A stretch of 64,000 bases of DNA. Source: an uncultured Bacteroidales bacterium. Its GTDB lineage: Bacteria; Bacteroidota; Bacteroidia; Bacteroidales; Bacteroidaceae. Shown one piece after another: positions 7,762 to 16,098 of this stretch (positions within the stretch are counted from its first letter, which is position 1; every line of letters starts with the position of its first letter). The stretch lies in assembly GCA_902801485.1 (NCBI GenBank), contig CADCIP010000050.1, positions 1 to 64,000 of the forward strand. Reading direction: 5' to 3'. A model generated the notes under the pieces. The model worked only from the letters and a program-made list of their open reading frames with translations, was not told where the DNA came from and made no database searches. Made by a program: the position numbers and the translations under genes.

Positions 7762-8994
7762 TTAATTCTCCTGTTTCGTCAGATAATAGGCCTGCTTCAC
7801 TTCGTTGCCATCGGCGTCAAGTTCGGTCCACATCAGTTCTATCTTGTTGCCAGTGGGGTCGATGGATGCTGCGTAACTGCGGGGACGGTCTTCCTGAATG
7901 TCTCTTTCTTTCGCTAACTTCTTGACAAACGCCTTGGCTTCTGCAATATAGTCCTTCGTCCTTTGTTCCATGCCGGGCTTCGGGGTGACGCGGCTGTCGT
8001 CCATTTCGAATTGGATTCCTGGTTTAAGCACCATCAATAGCGTGTCATCGCGCAGCTCCCACGTGCCGGCGGTGATGAGTTTCGCGTCGATACGGCCGTT
8101 GAAGACGGGTGCAGGCTGGTGACTGATGAGGGTCTGGTTATAAGTGTGGTCGGTAGCGTATTCGATGATGACATCGGTTTCGGTGGTCTTTTCCACAATC
8201 CATGACCCGATGAGTTCATGCTCCTTTACATTGCTGCCGGTGTGCTCACGGTTCCCGATGTAGGCCGCGAGTTCCTCGTCCGTGATGTCCATGGCGAATT
8301 TGCACCTGTTGCTGATTTGCCTGAAACGGTTGGCGGCGAAGTTCAGCTCCTGCTGCCGGTAGTCGGCCATGTTGATGTAGAACTTGACACCGTCCTCACC
8401 CAGAAACTTGCGCAAAGGCACGGAGGCGTTGACAAGCATGTGCTTCATAAATTCCGCGTTATATTCGTCCTCCGTGACGGGTTTCTTCCATTTAGATGAG
8501 CTGTTGATGTGGTCGTAGAGTGCGTGGCGGAAGACGTAGAACTTCTGCACCTCGTCAATAAATGTGGCGTTGTCAATGCTCTTCCAAGAGTCCTGGCTGC
8601 TGAGGAACACCTTCTCGGCCGACTCGTCGAGTCGATACTGCTGCGGCGAATTGTCAGCGGCGACGAGGGCATTCAGCACCTTCTCTAACGAGTCAATATA
8701 GACAGATTCGAGCCTTTCCTGATTGTCCATCAGATATTGGGCCATTTTGGCTATCTTGACGTGCTCGTTACCGAGCTTCGTCAGCGTCTCGACGGTGTTG
8801 TCTATGTCGTGGATGACCATCATCGCCATCAGCCGCCCATTGGCTACCTTTTGCTTATGCTCGAAATACTGCGCCGTTCCGAAGGTCAGAATGATGGAGA
8901 GCGTAGTACCGATTATGGTTAGGCCAAGCTCCTTCTGCCAGGTCTTGTCCATCAGGTACCTGCTGAACTTCGGCATTTTGAATTTCACGTTCAT
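7762..8994 (-). CDS. One-TM membrane-anchored protein with C-terminal lipocalin-like domain
   Basis: A 410-residue protein with a short cytoplasmic N-terminus, one TM helix (LGLTIIGTTLSIILTFGTAQ) and a helical extracytoplasmic middle. The C-terminal third (ELIGSWIVEKTTETDVIIEY ... TAGTWELRDDTLLMVL) reads like a lipocalin-type 'GTW' beta-domain. The N-terminal 90 residues are clearly paralogous to the first gene of the operon (13350-14129: LSIIGTTISIILTFGTAAFF). Function unknown. Presence of two anchors with the same TM suggests they form or hold an inner-membrane platform for the operon's periplasmic proteins (inference). Confidence 0.7.
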   Translation of the reverse strand: MNVKFKMPKFSRYLMDKTWQKELGLTIIGTTLSIILTFGTAQYFEHKQKVANGRLMAMMVIHDIDNTVETLTKLGNEHVKIAKMAQYLMDNQERLESVYIDSLEKVLNALVAADNSPQQYRLDESAEKVFLSSQDSWKSIDNATFIDEVQKFYVFRHALYDHINSSSKWKKPVTEDEYNAEFMKHMLVNASVPLRKFLGEDGVKFYINMADYRQQELNFAANRFRQISNRCKFAMDITDEELAAYIGNREHTGSNVKEHELIGSWIVEKTTETDVIIEYATDHTYNQTLISHQPAPVFNGRIDAKLITAGTWELRDDTLLMVLKPGIQFEMDDSRVTPKPGMEQRTKDYIAEAKAFVKKLAKERDIQEDRPRSYAASIDPTGNKIELMWTELDADGNEVKQAYYLTKQEN

Positions 8995-9016
8995 GATGTT
9001 GTTTTAATATTTCGTT

Positions 9017-9913
9017 TCACTTCTTCACTGCCTCGACGGTATAACCTGCCTGACGGAGGAGGTTGAGGACACCGTCAGGGCCGGGGAGATGAAGGCAGCC
9101 GACGACGAAGAGTGTTGACTTCCGGCTCATCACCGAGGGAATCTTCTTCATCCAGGCGAGATTGCGGACGGCGACCATCTTGAATAATTCTTCTGACGAA
9201 AAGCTGCGAGGGTCGTCATCGGGGGTCGCAAACTGATTCCGTATAGCCTCAAGGTCCTGACTATAGTAGGTTTCCTCCGAGCATCCTTTCTGTTCCGTCG
9301 GGGTCTGGTGGTCCACCATCCACATCAGCATCGCTTTCTGGCGCTCCAATGTGGGAGCCTGGAAAACCGCCTTGAGCTGAGATGTTAATGATTCCAGTCC
9401 GCCAACCTCCTTGCCCTGAGCAAGGGCCTCCTTCTGGAAATAGTCGTCGAAGGTTGGGAGGCCGTTGGTTTCTTTAGCTTTTTTATAGCTGTCGAACTTG
9501 GTGGAGAGAAAGAACTGGAGAGGTAACGGCTTGTAATCGAAAAAAACATGCACGTCGTCGGCATCTATTTTGCAGCTGTCAATCATGAAAGCAGTCAAGC
9601 GTTGCATCTCGTCGGCAGTAAGCAGCGAGTCCAGCAGCATACCCTCAGGCAGCAGGACGTATTGATCCATTTCCGTGTCGTACTCTGATGATTCTGCGGA
9701 CTCGTTCGACTCAAGGTAAACCTGCTGCGTGTCGTTCATGACACGGCGAAGACCGGGGATGGAATCTACAAACGAGATGGCAGCAGTATGATTGGAGCCA
9801 AGGATGTAGGACGGCTCCTTCAGGCCACCTCCGCTGATTTTGTAAAGTAACTGAGCTTGTACGGTCATTGCGCAGCAAAGGACGGCTGCCCACGTCATGA
9901 GAATCTTTTTCAT
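9017..9913 (-). CDS. TraB/GumN family protein, exported
   Basis: A 298-residue protein with signal MKKILMTWAAVLCCAMTVQA/Q. The TraB/GumN pattern is present: 'LLYKISGGGLKEPSYILGSN' then His at the N-terminus, 'EVGGLESLTSQL' in the middle, 'VAVRNLAWMKKIPSVM', and the C-terminal 'LFVVGCLHLPGPDGVLNLLR' with GY.V. The family resembles Tiki-type metalloproteases, with conserved His and Glu; in this copy the first motif is 'GSNH' instead of the common 'GT.H'. Probably periplasmic. It is flanked in the operon by a C11 peptidase (23 bp) and a membrane anchor (22 bp), hinting at a proteolytic role. Confidence 0.85.
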   Translation of the reverse strand: MKKILMTWAAVLCCAMTVQAQLLYKISGGGLKEPSYILGSNHTAAISFVDSIPGLRRVMNDTQQVYLESNESAESSEYDTEMDQYVLLPEGMLLDSLLTADEMQRLTAFMIDSCKIDADDVHVFFDYKPLPLQFFLSTKFDSYKKAKETNGLPTFDDYFQKEALAQGKEVGGLESLTSQLKAVFQAPTLERQKAMLMWMVDHQTPTEQKGCSEETYYSQDLEAIRNQFATPDDDPRSFSSEELFKMVAVRNLAWMKKIPSVMSRKSTLFVVGCLHLPGPDGVLNLLRQAGYTVEAVKK

Positions 9914-9936
9914 TGTCGATTATTATTTATATGTTG

Positions 9937-11742
9937 TTATTTCTGATTATTCGGTCCCACGATACCGGGAATATCAACATTGAAGTCGGAAAGGGCTAAA
10001 GGGAAGGGCTCCTGCCCGTTCAGCAGCAGCCAGCGGCTCCAGCCCGTGGCCTTATCGAAGGCCAGCTGGCAGTAAGTAGATTCCAGCGTGCCGCCCCAAG
10101 GTGAGCGCGGATGGTATTCATTGTCGTAGAAGCTCGACTTCGAACCGTCTGCTTCGTATTGGAGGTAGAATTCCAACTCAAGGTGGTCAAGTTCGCCTTT
10201 ATAGTAGTAGCAGCGGTAGTGTCCCTTGGTGCCGAGCATGATGCTGGCATCCACGGTGCGACCGCTTTCCTGCAGGAAGGCACTTGTCTGCTTGCTGACA
10301 ACGGTGGCCCAGAACGATGCGTCCAGTTCCTTGTAGAACTCCTCGCCGAGCACTTCAGGTACCTCTCTGTAGATGTGTTTGTAGTAGTCCACGATGTCGT
10401 ACGAAGGAACATCATTAACGATGCGGAAGGAGTACTTGGTGACAGAATCGATTTTATGTTTCAGTGCCTCGTCGCTCTGATAGGCTGCGATGATTTTGTC
10501 GGTGAAGGTGCGCCACTTCTGTCCGAAGGCATCGAGGTTGGCGGTGCGGATGACGCTCATGTCGTGGTAGTCGTGTCTTCCCTCATATACCTTGTCCCAG
10601 AAGGCGACAACCTGCCTGTTATACTCTGTGAGTGCCGTCTTTGTGTCGGTGGGATTTGCGGCCAGCTGGTCTATCAGGAAGTCGTAATGACCGCCGTATC
10701 CGGGCACCAAGAAGGTAGAAAGCACAAGGTAGTCGGCTACGTCCTTCAACTCGAACTGATACTCTACGCAGTTCATCAGGCAGGCATCCAAATAGATGGT
10801 CTGCATCTTAGCATCGGCTGCAGCAATGGCGCTAGCGAGGCTCTTGGCGGTGAAGTGTTTACAATAGTTGTTAGAAAAGTTGCCGTCGTCGTAGAGGACG
10901 GCACGGGTACCGGCCGTCTCGGGCAACTCGCCGTCAGGTGTGTAGCCACCGCCATGGTCATTGAGGATGAGCAGGTACTTCTTGGCAGGGCATGCCTTGG
11001 TCGCCCAGTTGATGAAGTTGGTCAGCGAGTCGGGGCAGGTGCAGTCGGCGTTCGTCTCGCCGTAGAAAGAGCTATCAAATGTCTCATACGCTTTCATTTT
11101 GGGATCCGACGAGTCGGGCTCAACTACGAAGCGGATGGTTTTGCTGTCAAATAACTGTGCAAATGCTTCATCAGAGCTGTCTTCTATTATGTTCTCAGCG
11201 GTCGAAAATTTGTACTGCGCCGCGATGTTCACGCGCTCATAGCTCTCTGCTTTGCCTTGGAAGAATTGAACCATGTTTTGTATGATGTTAAAGTCGAGGT
11301 CTCCACCGCCAGTGCCGTAGAACAGAATGGTGTAGTCGGCCTTAGGTGTCGGCTTCTTCTCGATGTAGTAGGAATAGACCGTCTTGCTGGTCGTCTCATT
11401 CCTTACCGTTACGGTGGCGTAGCCGCTACTTAGAGCATCAACTTTCTTCTCTGCCCTCTGGCATGCCTCCAGCACCTTCTGGTTGCACTCGGCCAGCGTG
11501 CCATACAGCGTGAACTTTTCCGTCTCTACACCTATTTCAGTCATGTATATACCCATAACAGCTTTATACCAGTCATTATAACCTACTTCGTCACCTGTCC
11601 AAGAGTACCCCGAGACTGACATCGAAAGGTTGTAGGTGTATGTCCTGGGTTCGTTTTCGTCATCGTTGTTACATGCAGTGAATACTGTCATTGTCATTGT
11701 GCAGCAAAAGAAGGCTGCGAGCGTCATGAGAATCTTTTTCAT
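9937..11742 (-). CDS. Clostripain-family (C11) cysteine peptidase lipoprotein
   Basis: A 601-residue lipoprotein: signal MKKILMTLAAFFCCTMTMTV with lipobox FTAC/N. An N-terminal domain of about 130 residues precedes the peptidase. The C11 core has 'YTILFYGTGGGDLDFN', 'YLLILNDHGGGYTPDGELPE' (catalytic His263) and 'IYLDACLMNCVEYQFELKDV' with catalytic Cys321 and the S1 Asp319 intact, so cleavage after basic residues is expected by family knowledge. Some C11 enzymes self-activate by cleavage after Lys/Arg. It is about three-tenths larger than a bare C11 core. The gaps on both sides are 23 bp. Confidence 0.9.
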   Translation of the reverse strand: MKKILMTLAAFFCCTMTMTVFTACNNDDENEPRTYTYNLSMSVSGYSWTGDEVGYNDWYKAVMGIYMTEIGVETEKFTLYGTLAECNQKVLEACQRAEKKVDALSSGYATVTVRNETTSKTVYSYYIEKKPTPKADYTILFYGTGGGDLDFNIIQNMVQFFQGKAESYERVNIAAQYKFSTAENIIEDSSDEAFAQLFDSKTIRFVVEPDSSDPKMKAYETFDSSFYGETNADCTCPDSLTNFINWATKACPAKKYLLILNDHGGGYTPDGELPETAGTRAVLYDDGNFSNNYCKHFTAKSLASAIAAADAKMQTIYLDACLMNCVEYQFELKDVADYLVLSTFLVPGYGGHYDFLIDQLAANPTDTKTALTEYNRQVVAFWDKVYEGRHDYHDMSVIRTANLDAFGQKWRTFTDKIIAAYQSDEALKHKIDSVTKYSFRIVNDVPSYDIVDYYKHIYREVPEVLGEEFYKELDASFWATVVSKQTSAFLQESGRTVDASIMLGTKGHYRCYYYKGELDHLELEFYLQYEADGSKSSFYDNEYHPRSPWGGTLESTYCQLAFDKATGWSRWLLLNGQEPFPLALSDFNVDIPGIVGPNNQK

Positions 11743-11765
11743 GTTCTTGGTATTTTAATGGGGTG

Positions 11766-12638
11766 TTATTTGTCGATACTTATTACCTGCAACTGCTGTC
11801 CGGCTTCGATGGCTGCCTTGATGTCCTTGCCACCGCTCTGCACCTTGCAGAGGCTGATTTCGTCACCCTCCACGGCCTCAATCTTCAGTTTGCCAATCTG
11901 TGACTTGGCCTCCCTGCCTGCCACGGTCTTGACGATAAAAACACCCATGTGAAGGCCGGCGAAGGCTCCCTCGCTGTTACCCAAGTCGATATAGACCTCT
12001 TTCTGCTTGTCTTTCTTGGCAGAAGAACCTTCTATAATGTTTGCTTGCAAGGGTTTGTACTTGTTGAGCCAGGCGGAAATGCGATTAGATAGTTTTCCGA
12101 GGGCATCGCGGATAGCCTGGTCGGAGGTGGAAAATGATGAGACGGTTGTGCCCTGCCCTTTGAACGAGGTGTTGGTGATAACCTCGCCCGTCTTCGCATC
12201 CTTCAGCGTGAGCATGGCCTCGGCAATGCCCGTATAATAGGTTGAGGTCTGTATCTTCCCTTTTGTGTCTTTCCATGTCTGGGTGTTCGACTTTGCCTGT
12301 ATGTTGGTGATGATGGCATCGGCAACGATATTACCTTCCTCGGCGAGTTCACCCGTCTGAAGCCCATCGTTATAATGGAAGCGGTAGGCTCCTGAGAGTC
12401 CCTTGATGATGGCGTTCTTTACGTCTCCCTCATATTTAGTGGCCTGTACGGAAACCTGACCGGTAGCCAGTCCGGTGAGTACCTTGCCAATAGCCTCTCC
12501 AGCCGACATCTTCTCGTCGTGGTGGGCATACTGCACGTTTCCCAGCGTGATGTTGTACGTCTGGTTCCTGTTCTCTTGGGCATTCACTTGGAATGCGATG
12601 GCGCATATCAGCGCCACGATTGTTACGATTTTCTGCAT
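11766..12638 (-). CDS. Exported CsgG/LpoB-like protein
   Basis: A 290-residue protein with signal MQKIVTIVALICAIAFQVNA/Q. The body resembles CsgG/LpoB-type alpha/beta domains: 'NITLGNVQYAHHDEKMSAGE', 'IVADAIITNIQAKSNTQTW', 'YTGIAEAMLTLKDAKTGEVI' and 'AIRDALGKLSNRISAWLN', then a FlgT-C-like beta-domain 'KEVYIDLGNSEGAFAGLHMG ... GKLKIEAVEGDEISLCKV'. Such proteins work as outer-membrane or periplasmic scaffolds. There is no lipobox cysteine, so it is likely soluble. It is translated 4 bp after the small membrane gene upstream. Confidence 0.65.
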   Translation of the reverse strand: MQKIVTIVALICAIAFQVNAQENRNQTYNITLGNVQYAHHDEKMSAGEAIGKVLTGLATGQVSVQATKYEGDVKNAIIKGLSGAYRFHYNDGLQTGELAEEGNIVADAIITNIQAKSNTQTWKDTKGKIQTSTYYTGIAEAMLTLKDAKTGEVITNTSFKGQGTTVSSFSTSDQAIRDALGKLSNRISAWLNKYKPLQANIIEGSSAKKDKQKEVYIDLGNSEGAFAGLHMGVFIVKTVAGREAKSQIGKLKIEAVEGDEISLCKVQSGGKDIKAAIEAGQQLQVISIDK

Positions 12639-12642
12639 AAAT

Positions 12643-12864
12643 CTATTTTGTTTTATTATTCGTTCTTTCTCTCAACTGATTGTTCTCAACATGTAGTTTG
12701 TTGATTTCATCCTTTAACTTCAGGTTCTCACGGATGAAAGCGGAGAAGTTGACCAACAACTCTTGATTACGCCAATGGTAGAAGAAGAGCAGGATGACCA
12801 AAATCACGATGCCCAAAGTTACGATGGTTGAAATGATAATTGCAAAAATAACTGTTATATCCAT
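12643..12864 (-). CDS. Small one-TM protein with C-terminal coiled coil
   Basis: A 73-residue protein from ATG 12864 (MDITVIFAIIISTIVTLGIV). One long TM helix is followed by 'LLFFYHWRNQELL' and a charged coiled coil with heptad spacing (ENLKLKDEINKLHVENNQLR). I prefer ATG 12864 to the GTG at 12888, which lies on the stop of the preceding lipoprotein gene. Likely an inner-membrane adaptor. It sits between the lipoprotein gene and the CsgG-like gene in the operon. Confidence 0.65.
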   Translation of the reverse strand: MDITVIFAIIISTIVTLGIVILVILLFFYHWRNQELLVNFSAFIRENLKLKDEINKLHVENNQLRERTNNKTK

Positions 12865-12884
12865 AAAGCCTATTATTATATGTA

Positions 12885-13274
12885 TCACTTGCGGAGGTGG
12901 AATGCGATGCTGCCGCCGCCGGTCATTTCCAGCGTGCTGCTGTTCAGCTTTTGGATTTCCAGCGTCTGGGACGACTTGCTGCCATAGTTCAGAATCAGTA
13001 GGTCGGCCGTTGCAGTCCTCCCATCGAGTCCTCCTTTAACGGTGCGTTCGTAGCGGTAATGCCCTTCGCCGTTATAGATGGCAATGTGGCACTTGAAACT
13101 AAAACTGCCGTCGGCATTAATCTTCAAGATGTCGGTGAATAGATTGTTGGATTCTGTCCAAGTTCCAATCAAATCGTTCTGCATTTCTTCCTCGCTCTTC
13201 AGACATGATGTGAAAACAGAGGTAATCATTACGCAGCAAAGGACGGCTGCCCACTTCATAAGAATCTTTTTCAT
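12885..13274 (-). CDS. Lipocalin-like lipoprotein
   Basis: A 129-residue lipoprotein: signal MKKILMKWAAVLCCVMITSV, lipobox FTSC/L. The mature part begins 'NDLIGTWTESNNLFTDILKI', then alternating beta-strands ending 'LEMTGGGSIAFHLRK', as in small lipocalin-like (calycin) domains. It resembles the C-terminal domain of the 410-residue anchor gene in the same operon. No ligand can be assigned. The signal-peptide coding DNA is nearly identical to that of four other genes in the operon. Confidence 0.7.
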   Translation of the reverse strand: MKKILMKWAAVLCCVMITSVFTSCLKSEEEMQNDLIGTWTESNNLFTDILKINADGSFSFKCHIAIYNGEGHYRYERTVKGGLDGRTATADLLILNYGSKSSQTLEIQKLNSSTLEMTGGGSIAFHLRK

Positions 13275-13349
13275 TATTATTTGTTGTTTAGGTTTTCTTT
13301 CTTCTGATAGTGTTATTTGCGAAAGTGAAAAATCATTTAAGTGAAAAAT

Positions 13350-14129
13350 TTAACTTCCTGAACTTGTTTTTGTTGAGTCATTCTTTTCTAAGTCATTGAG
13401 GATAAAATCTATCATTTCCTCTTTATCGATGCCTATGATTTCCAAGCATTGATCCACTTTGTAACGCAAAACGTTGATTTCGTAATGAATATAAGGGCGG
13501 AAGCCCATGCAGAAATCATCCATGAAGCGCTGCACCTCCTTCATTTCCATGAAGGCAATCAACTGCTCGCCATCGGACATGTTCTCCGTGTCATAGTGGG
13601 TCTCGAACAACTTGCCGTTATTGCCCTTTTCTTCTATCTTCGCCTTGACGTTCTTCTCGATGTCGGCAATTTCGGAGTAAGCGCGACCCACCTCCTTGAT
13701 AAAACGGAAATTTCCTATATCCTTCCACGTGCTGATGTTGCTGGAGAAAATGCCTTCCGCCGTTTTGTCGTGCGCAAATATGATCGGATTCCCAATGGCA
13801 TTCCAGTATTTCTCCCGCTGCTCGTCGGTGAGTCGTAGGATGCTGTCGCGTGATAACGACCGCAGCTCTTCCATGTCTTTCTGCCAGCCGGCAAAATCGA
13901 GGCTGTCGGTCCAATGTAGATAACATTCGAATTCATAGATGTCACTGATGACCATCATGGCTATCAAACGGCGGTTCTGCTCCTGCTCTCTGTGTTCAAA
14001 GAAGGCAGCCGTACCGAAAGTGAGGATGATGGAGATAGTGGTACCGATGATGGAGAGCGTCAGCTCCTTGAACGTGCCCTGGAACTTTATGTCGCCCCAG
14101 AGTTTGGGCACTCTGGATTTTGCGTTCAT
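13350..14129 (-). CDS. One-TM membrane-anchored protein, first gene of the operon
   Basis: From ATG 14129 (MNAKSRVPKLWGDIKFQGTF) this is 259 residues. The longer open frame back to 14258 is rejected because it would run through the promoter -7 box (14162-14169) and the repeat array. A single TM helix (LTLSIIGTTISIILTFGTAA) is followed by a helical domain with charged heptads (ADIEKNVKAKIEEKGNNGKL). It is paralogous to the N-terminal half of the 410-residue protein (7762-8994) but lacks its lipocalin-like end. Function unknown. Confidence 0.7.
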   Translation of the reverse strand: MNAKSRVPKLWGDIKFQGTFKELTLSIIGTTISIILTFGTAAFFEHREQEQNRRLIAMMVISDIYEFECYLHWTDSLDFAGWQKDMEELRSLSRDSILRLTDEQREKYWNAIGNPIIFAHDKTAEGIFSSNISTWKDIGNFRFIKEVGRAYSEIADIEKNVKAKIEEKGNNGKLFETHYDTENMSDGEQLIAFMEMKEVQRFMDDFCMGFRPYIHYEINVLRYKVDQCLEIIGIDKEEMIDFILNDLEKNDSTKTSSGS

Positions 14130-14161
14130 GATGATATTTTTTATATTACAATTATCAATCG

Positions 14162-14169
14162 CAAAAGTA
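14162..14169 (-). promoter_or_regulatory. Promoter -7 box of the nine-gene C11 operon
   Basis: Read on the minus strand this is TACTTTTG, a match to the Bacteroidota TAnnTTTG box, 32 bp before ATG 14129. No TTTG (-33) lies at the usual 19-21 bp spacing. Instead the first copy of a 17-bp direct repeat starts exactly there (14189). The promoter therefore probably needs an activator. Confidence 0.6.
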
Positions 14170-14188
14170 CAGCGGGTTGCCAGAAAGC

Positions 14189-14258
14189 TTGTCAGCATTT
14201 CGCAACTTCTTGTCAGGATTCCGCAAAACAATGTAAACCGGTTGTCAGGATTCCGCAA
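14189..14258. promoter_or_regulatory. Three direct repeats upstream of the C11 operon, candidate activator sites
   Basis: Plus-strand copies: TTGTCAGCATTTCGCAA at 14189-14205, TTGTCAGGATTCCGCAA at 14210-14226 and the same sequence at 14242-14258. The last two are identical and the first differs at two positions. The intervals are 21 and 32 bp, about two and three helical turns, so all sites lie on one face of DNA. The proximal copy occupies the -33 position of the operon promoter. The adjacent gene encodes an AraC-type regulator, whose family binds direct repeats of this size. Confidence 0.65.
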
Positions 14259-14263
14259 ATAAC

Positions 14264-14288
14264 AAAAAAATCCCCGATTTTATCGGAG
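14264..14288 (-). terminator. Terminator of the TPR/AraC regulator gene
   Basis: On the minus strand a CTCCGAT/ATCGGGG hairpin (14272-14288) is followed by a run of T (14264-14270). It closes the regulator gene and separates it from the operator array only 6 bp further on. Confidence 0.75.
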
Positions 14289-14319
14289 ATTTCTGTTTAA
14301 TATGGCTATAAATGGAATA

Positions 14320-15942
14320 TTACGTCTTAGCTGCTTTTCTATACTCAGATGGTGTCATCTTGTAGCGGCTGCGGAACTGTTCGTTGAAGGTGGTACGGTT
14401 GGCAAAGCCGCTCATTTCGGCGATGAGGGCGATAGGTTCATCGGTCTGTGTCAGCAGACGGGCAGCGTGATCCACGCGGTAGCCGTTGATAAAGGCATTG
14501 GTGCTCAAGGCATCAGAACACTCGCGGATGGCTTCATCGATATAGCGGTGGTTGGTGGCGAGCATCGCGGCCAACGTGTCGCGGTTCAGTTCGGCATTGG
14601 TATAGGGCTGCTCTTTCGCCATCAGTTCTACAAGGCGGAGGAAGATTTGCTCGCCCGGCGTGCGCTCCTGTTCGGGCTGACGGACCAATCGCTGGATTTC
14701 GCGCACTTCGCGGAGCTGCTCATGCTGAATCAAGTCATACAGTTCGCGATTCTTGATGACTTCGCGGCGGTGAGCAATGGCCAGACGCCACAGAGCCACA
14801 AAGATGACAATCATGATGGCGAAGAACGAAAAGGCAAGGATGTTATATATGGTAATCTTAGCCTGGGATTCCTCTAAGGCTAACTCCTTTTCGTGCGTCT
14901 GATAGATGACAGCCAGTTCGGCTGCATCGTTCTGTTTCTGCCATGCCAAAGCGGAGTCGATGGCGGCAAACGTCTTGTCGGCCAACTCCAGCGCCTCAGC
15001 GACATGTCCGGCACGGCGGTTAGCAACGTAGCGCGGAGCAAGACCCAGAGTGATTTTGTCGAAAGTAGTATGGGAACTGTCAACGGCGGCAAAAGTCGTG
15101 TCGAGGCGGGCGTACATGTCGGCAGCTTCGGCGTAGCGGCCGGCAGCCATCAGGTAGCCGGTGGCATCCTGGATGTTCCCCAGCATGGAGATTTGGCTGT
15201 GGGGTATGGAGGCAAAGACGGCGGCTGCCTCACCCATGCGACCCGTAGCCTGCAGGTATCGGGCCTTGTACAAAGCCACAGATCCCTTGTACTCTTCAAT
15301 CAGAGCGGAGTCGCCAATGCCGAGCTTCTCGCAGGCAAGGAGTTCATCCTCATAGCGGCCCAGCCATTTCTTTGCTTCATCATATTCACCAATTTCAAAC
15401 AGCGAATAAAAGATGTTCGAGCACATGATGGCCAGGTTGAAGTCTCCCTTTTCCTCGCCACCTAATACCGTCAGCTCATTCTGATAGGCTTTGTCAAAGG
15501 TCTGTTTTGCCGCTTCGGGCATAGCCAGGTGCAACTGGCATTGTGCCATCAAAGAAAGCAGGCCCGTCCTGCCAGTGGCGGGGAAGTCTTTCTGGCCTTC
15601 GGCCTTATCCAACATCTCGTTAACGACGGTCAGCGCGCCCTCCATGTCGCCACGCCGATAGAGCAGACAGGCATAGCGGTAGCCTGCTTCGGCATAGACA
15701 TCCCATGCTTGCGAGGGGTTGTCCTTCAATGTTTCGTAGGCTTTCCGGTAATATAACTCCGCCAACCGCATCTGGTGCCGCTGGTTGTCGTACTCCAATC
15801 CGACTTCAAGGTTATGGCGTGCTGTCCAGACGGTTTCAGTCAACTCCGACGTGCTGTCGCCCGTCGGTTTCCCCGAACATCCTGCCATCAAGGTCAGCAC
15901 AAAGCATAATATAATATTAATATGGTGTAATGCCAGTTTCAT
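14320..15942 (-). CDS. Membrane TPR/AraC-type transcriptional regulator
   Basis: From ATG 15942 the product is 540 residues (MKLALHHINIILCFVLTLMA), with a lipobox-like GC at the signal end. About 330 residues of TPR-like helices follow (LAELYYRKAYETLKDNPSQA; AEALELADKTFAAIDSALAW), then a TM helix (ITIYNILAFSFFAIMIVIFV) and a cytoplasmic AraC/XylS domain (NRDTLAAMLATNHRYIDEAI; PIALIAEMSGFANRTTFNEQ; MTPSEYR). This is the known Bacteroidales layout of an extracytoplasmic TPR sensor joined to a DNA-binding domain. Position directly upstream of the C11 operon and its repeat array suggests it controls that operon. The -7 box TATCTTTG lies at 15964-15971 (minus). Confidence 0.85.
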   Translation of the reverse strand: MKLALHHINIILCFVLTLMAGCSGKPTGDSTSELTETVWTARHNLEVGLEYDNQRHQMRLAELYYRKAYETLKDNPSQAWDVYAEAGYRYACLLYRRGDMEGALTVVNEMLDKAEGQKDFPATGRTGLLSLMAQCQLHLAMPEAAKQTFDKAYQNELTVLGGEEKGDFNLAIMCSNIFYSLFEIGEYDEAKKWLGRYEDELLACEKLGIGDSALIEEYKGSVALYKARYLQATGRMGEAAAVFASIPHSQISMLGNIQDATGYLMAAGRYAEAADMYARLDTTFAAVDSSHTTFDKITLGLAPRYVANRRAGHVAEALELADKTFAAIDSALAWQKQNDAAELAVIYQTHEKELALEESQAKITIYNILAFSFFAIMIVIFVALWRLAIAHRREVIKNRELYDLIQHEQLREVREIQRLVRQPEQERTPGEQIFLRLVELMAKEQPYTNAELNRDTLAAMLATNHRYIDEAIRECSDALSTNAFINGYRVDHAARLLTQTDEPIALIAEMSGFANRTTFNEQFRSRYKMTPSEYRKAAKT

Positions 15943-16011
15943 TATTTTGTTTGATTTTGAGCGCAAAGATACGAAATGCAACCAAAATGAATAACAAAAA
16001 CAAAGATTTAT

Positions 16012-16042
16012 TTTGTTCTTCGCTCACTTAATCGTAAATTTG
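16012..16042 (+). promoter_or_regulatory. Orphan plus-strand promoter, CTCACTTA type
   Basis: TTTG (16012-16015), 19 bp, then TAAATTTG (16035-16042). The spacer contains CTCACTTAATCG, nearly identical to two other promoters in the window (19293-19323 and, on the minus strand, 24611-24641). No plus-strand gene follows, so it either drives an unseen small RNA or is a relic. Confidence 0.4.
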
Positions 16043-16098
16043 CCATAGATGGCGAAGATACTTCGTCTCGGCATAAAAAATGAAAACCGTCTTTCTTT

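Noticed and set aside
10111..11154. A 347-codon plus-strand frame across the C11 peptidase gene
   Set aside because: It is opposite a gene with intact catalytic motifs; its sequence is Val/Gly-rich and like no protein family.
14130..14258. The N-terminal extension of the first gene of the C11 operon
   Set aside because: It would be read from the operator repeats and the -7 box; the paralog at 7762-8994 begins like the shorter form.
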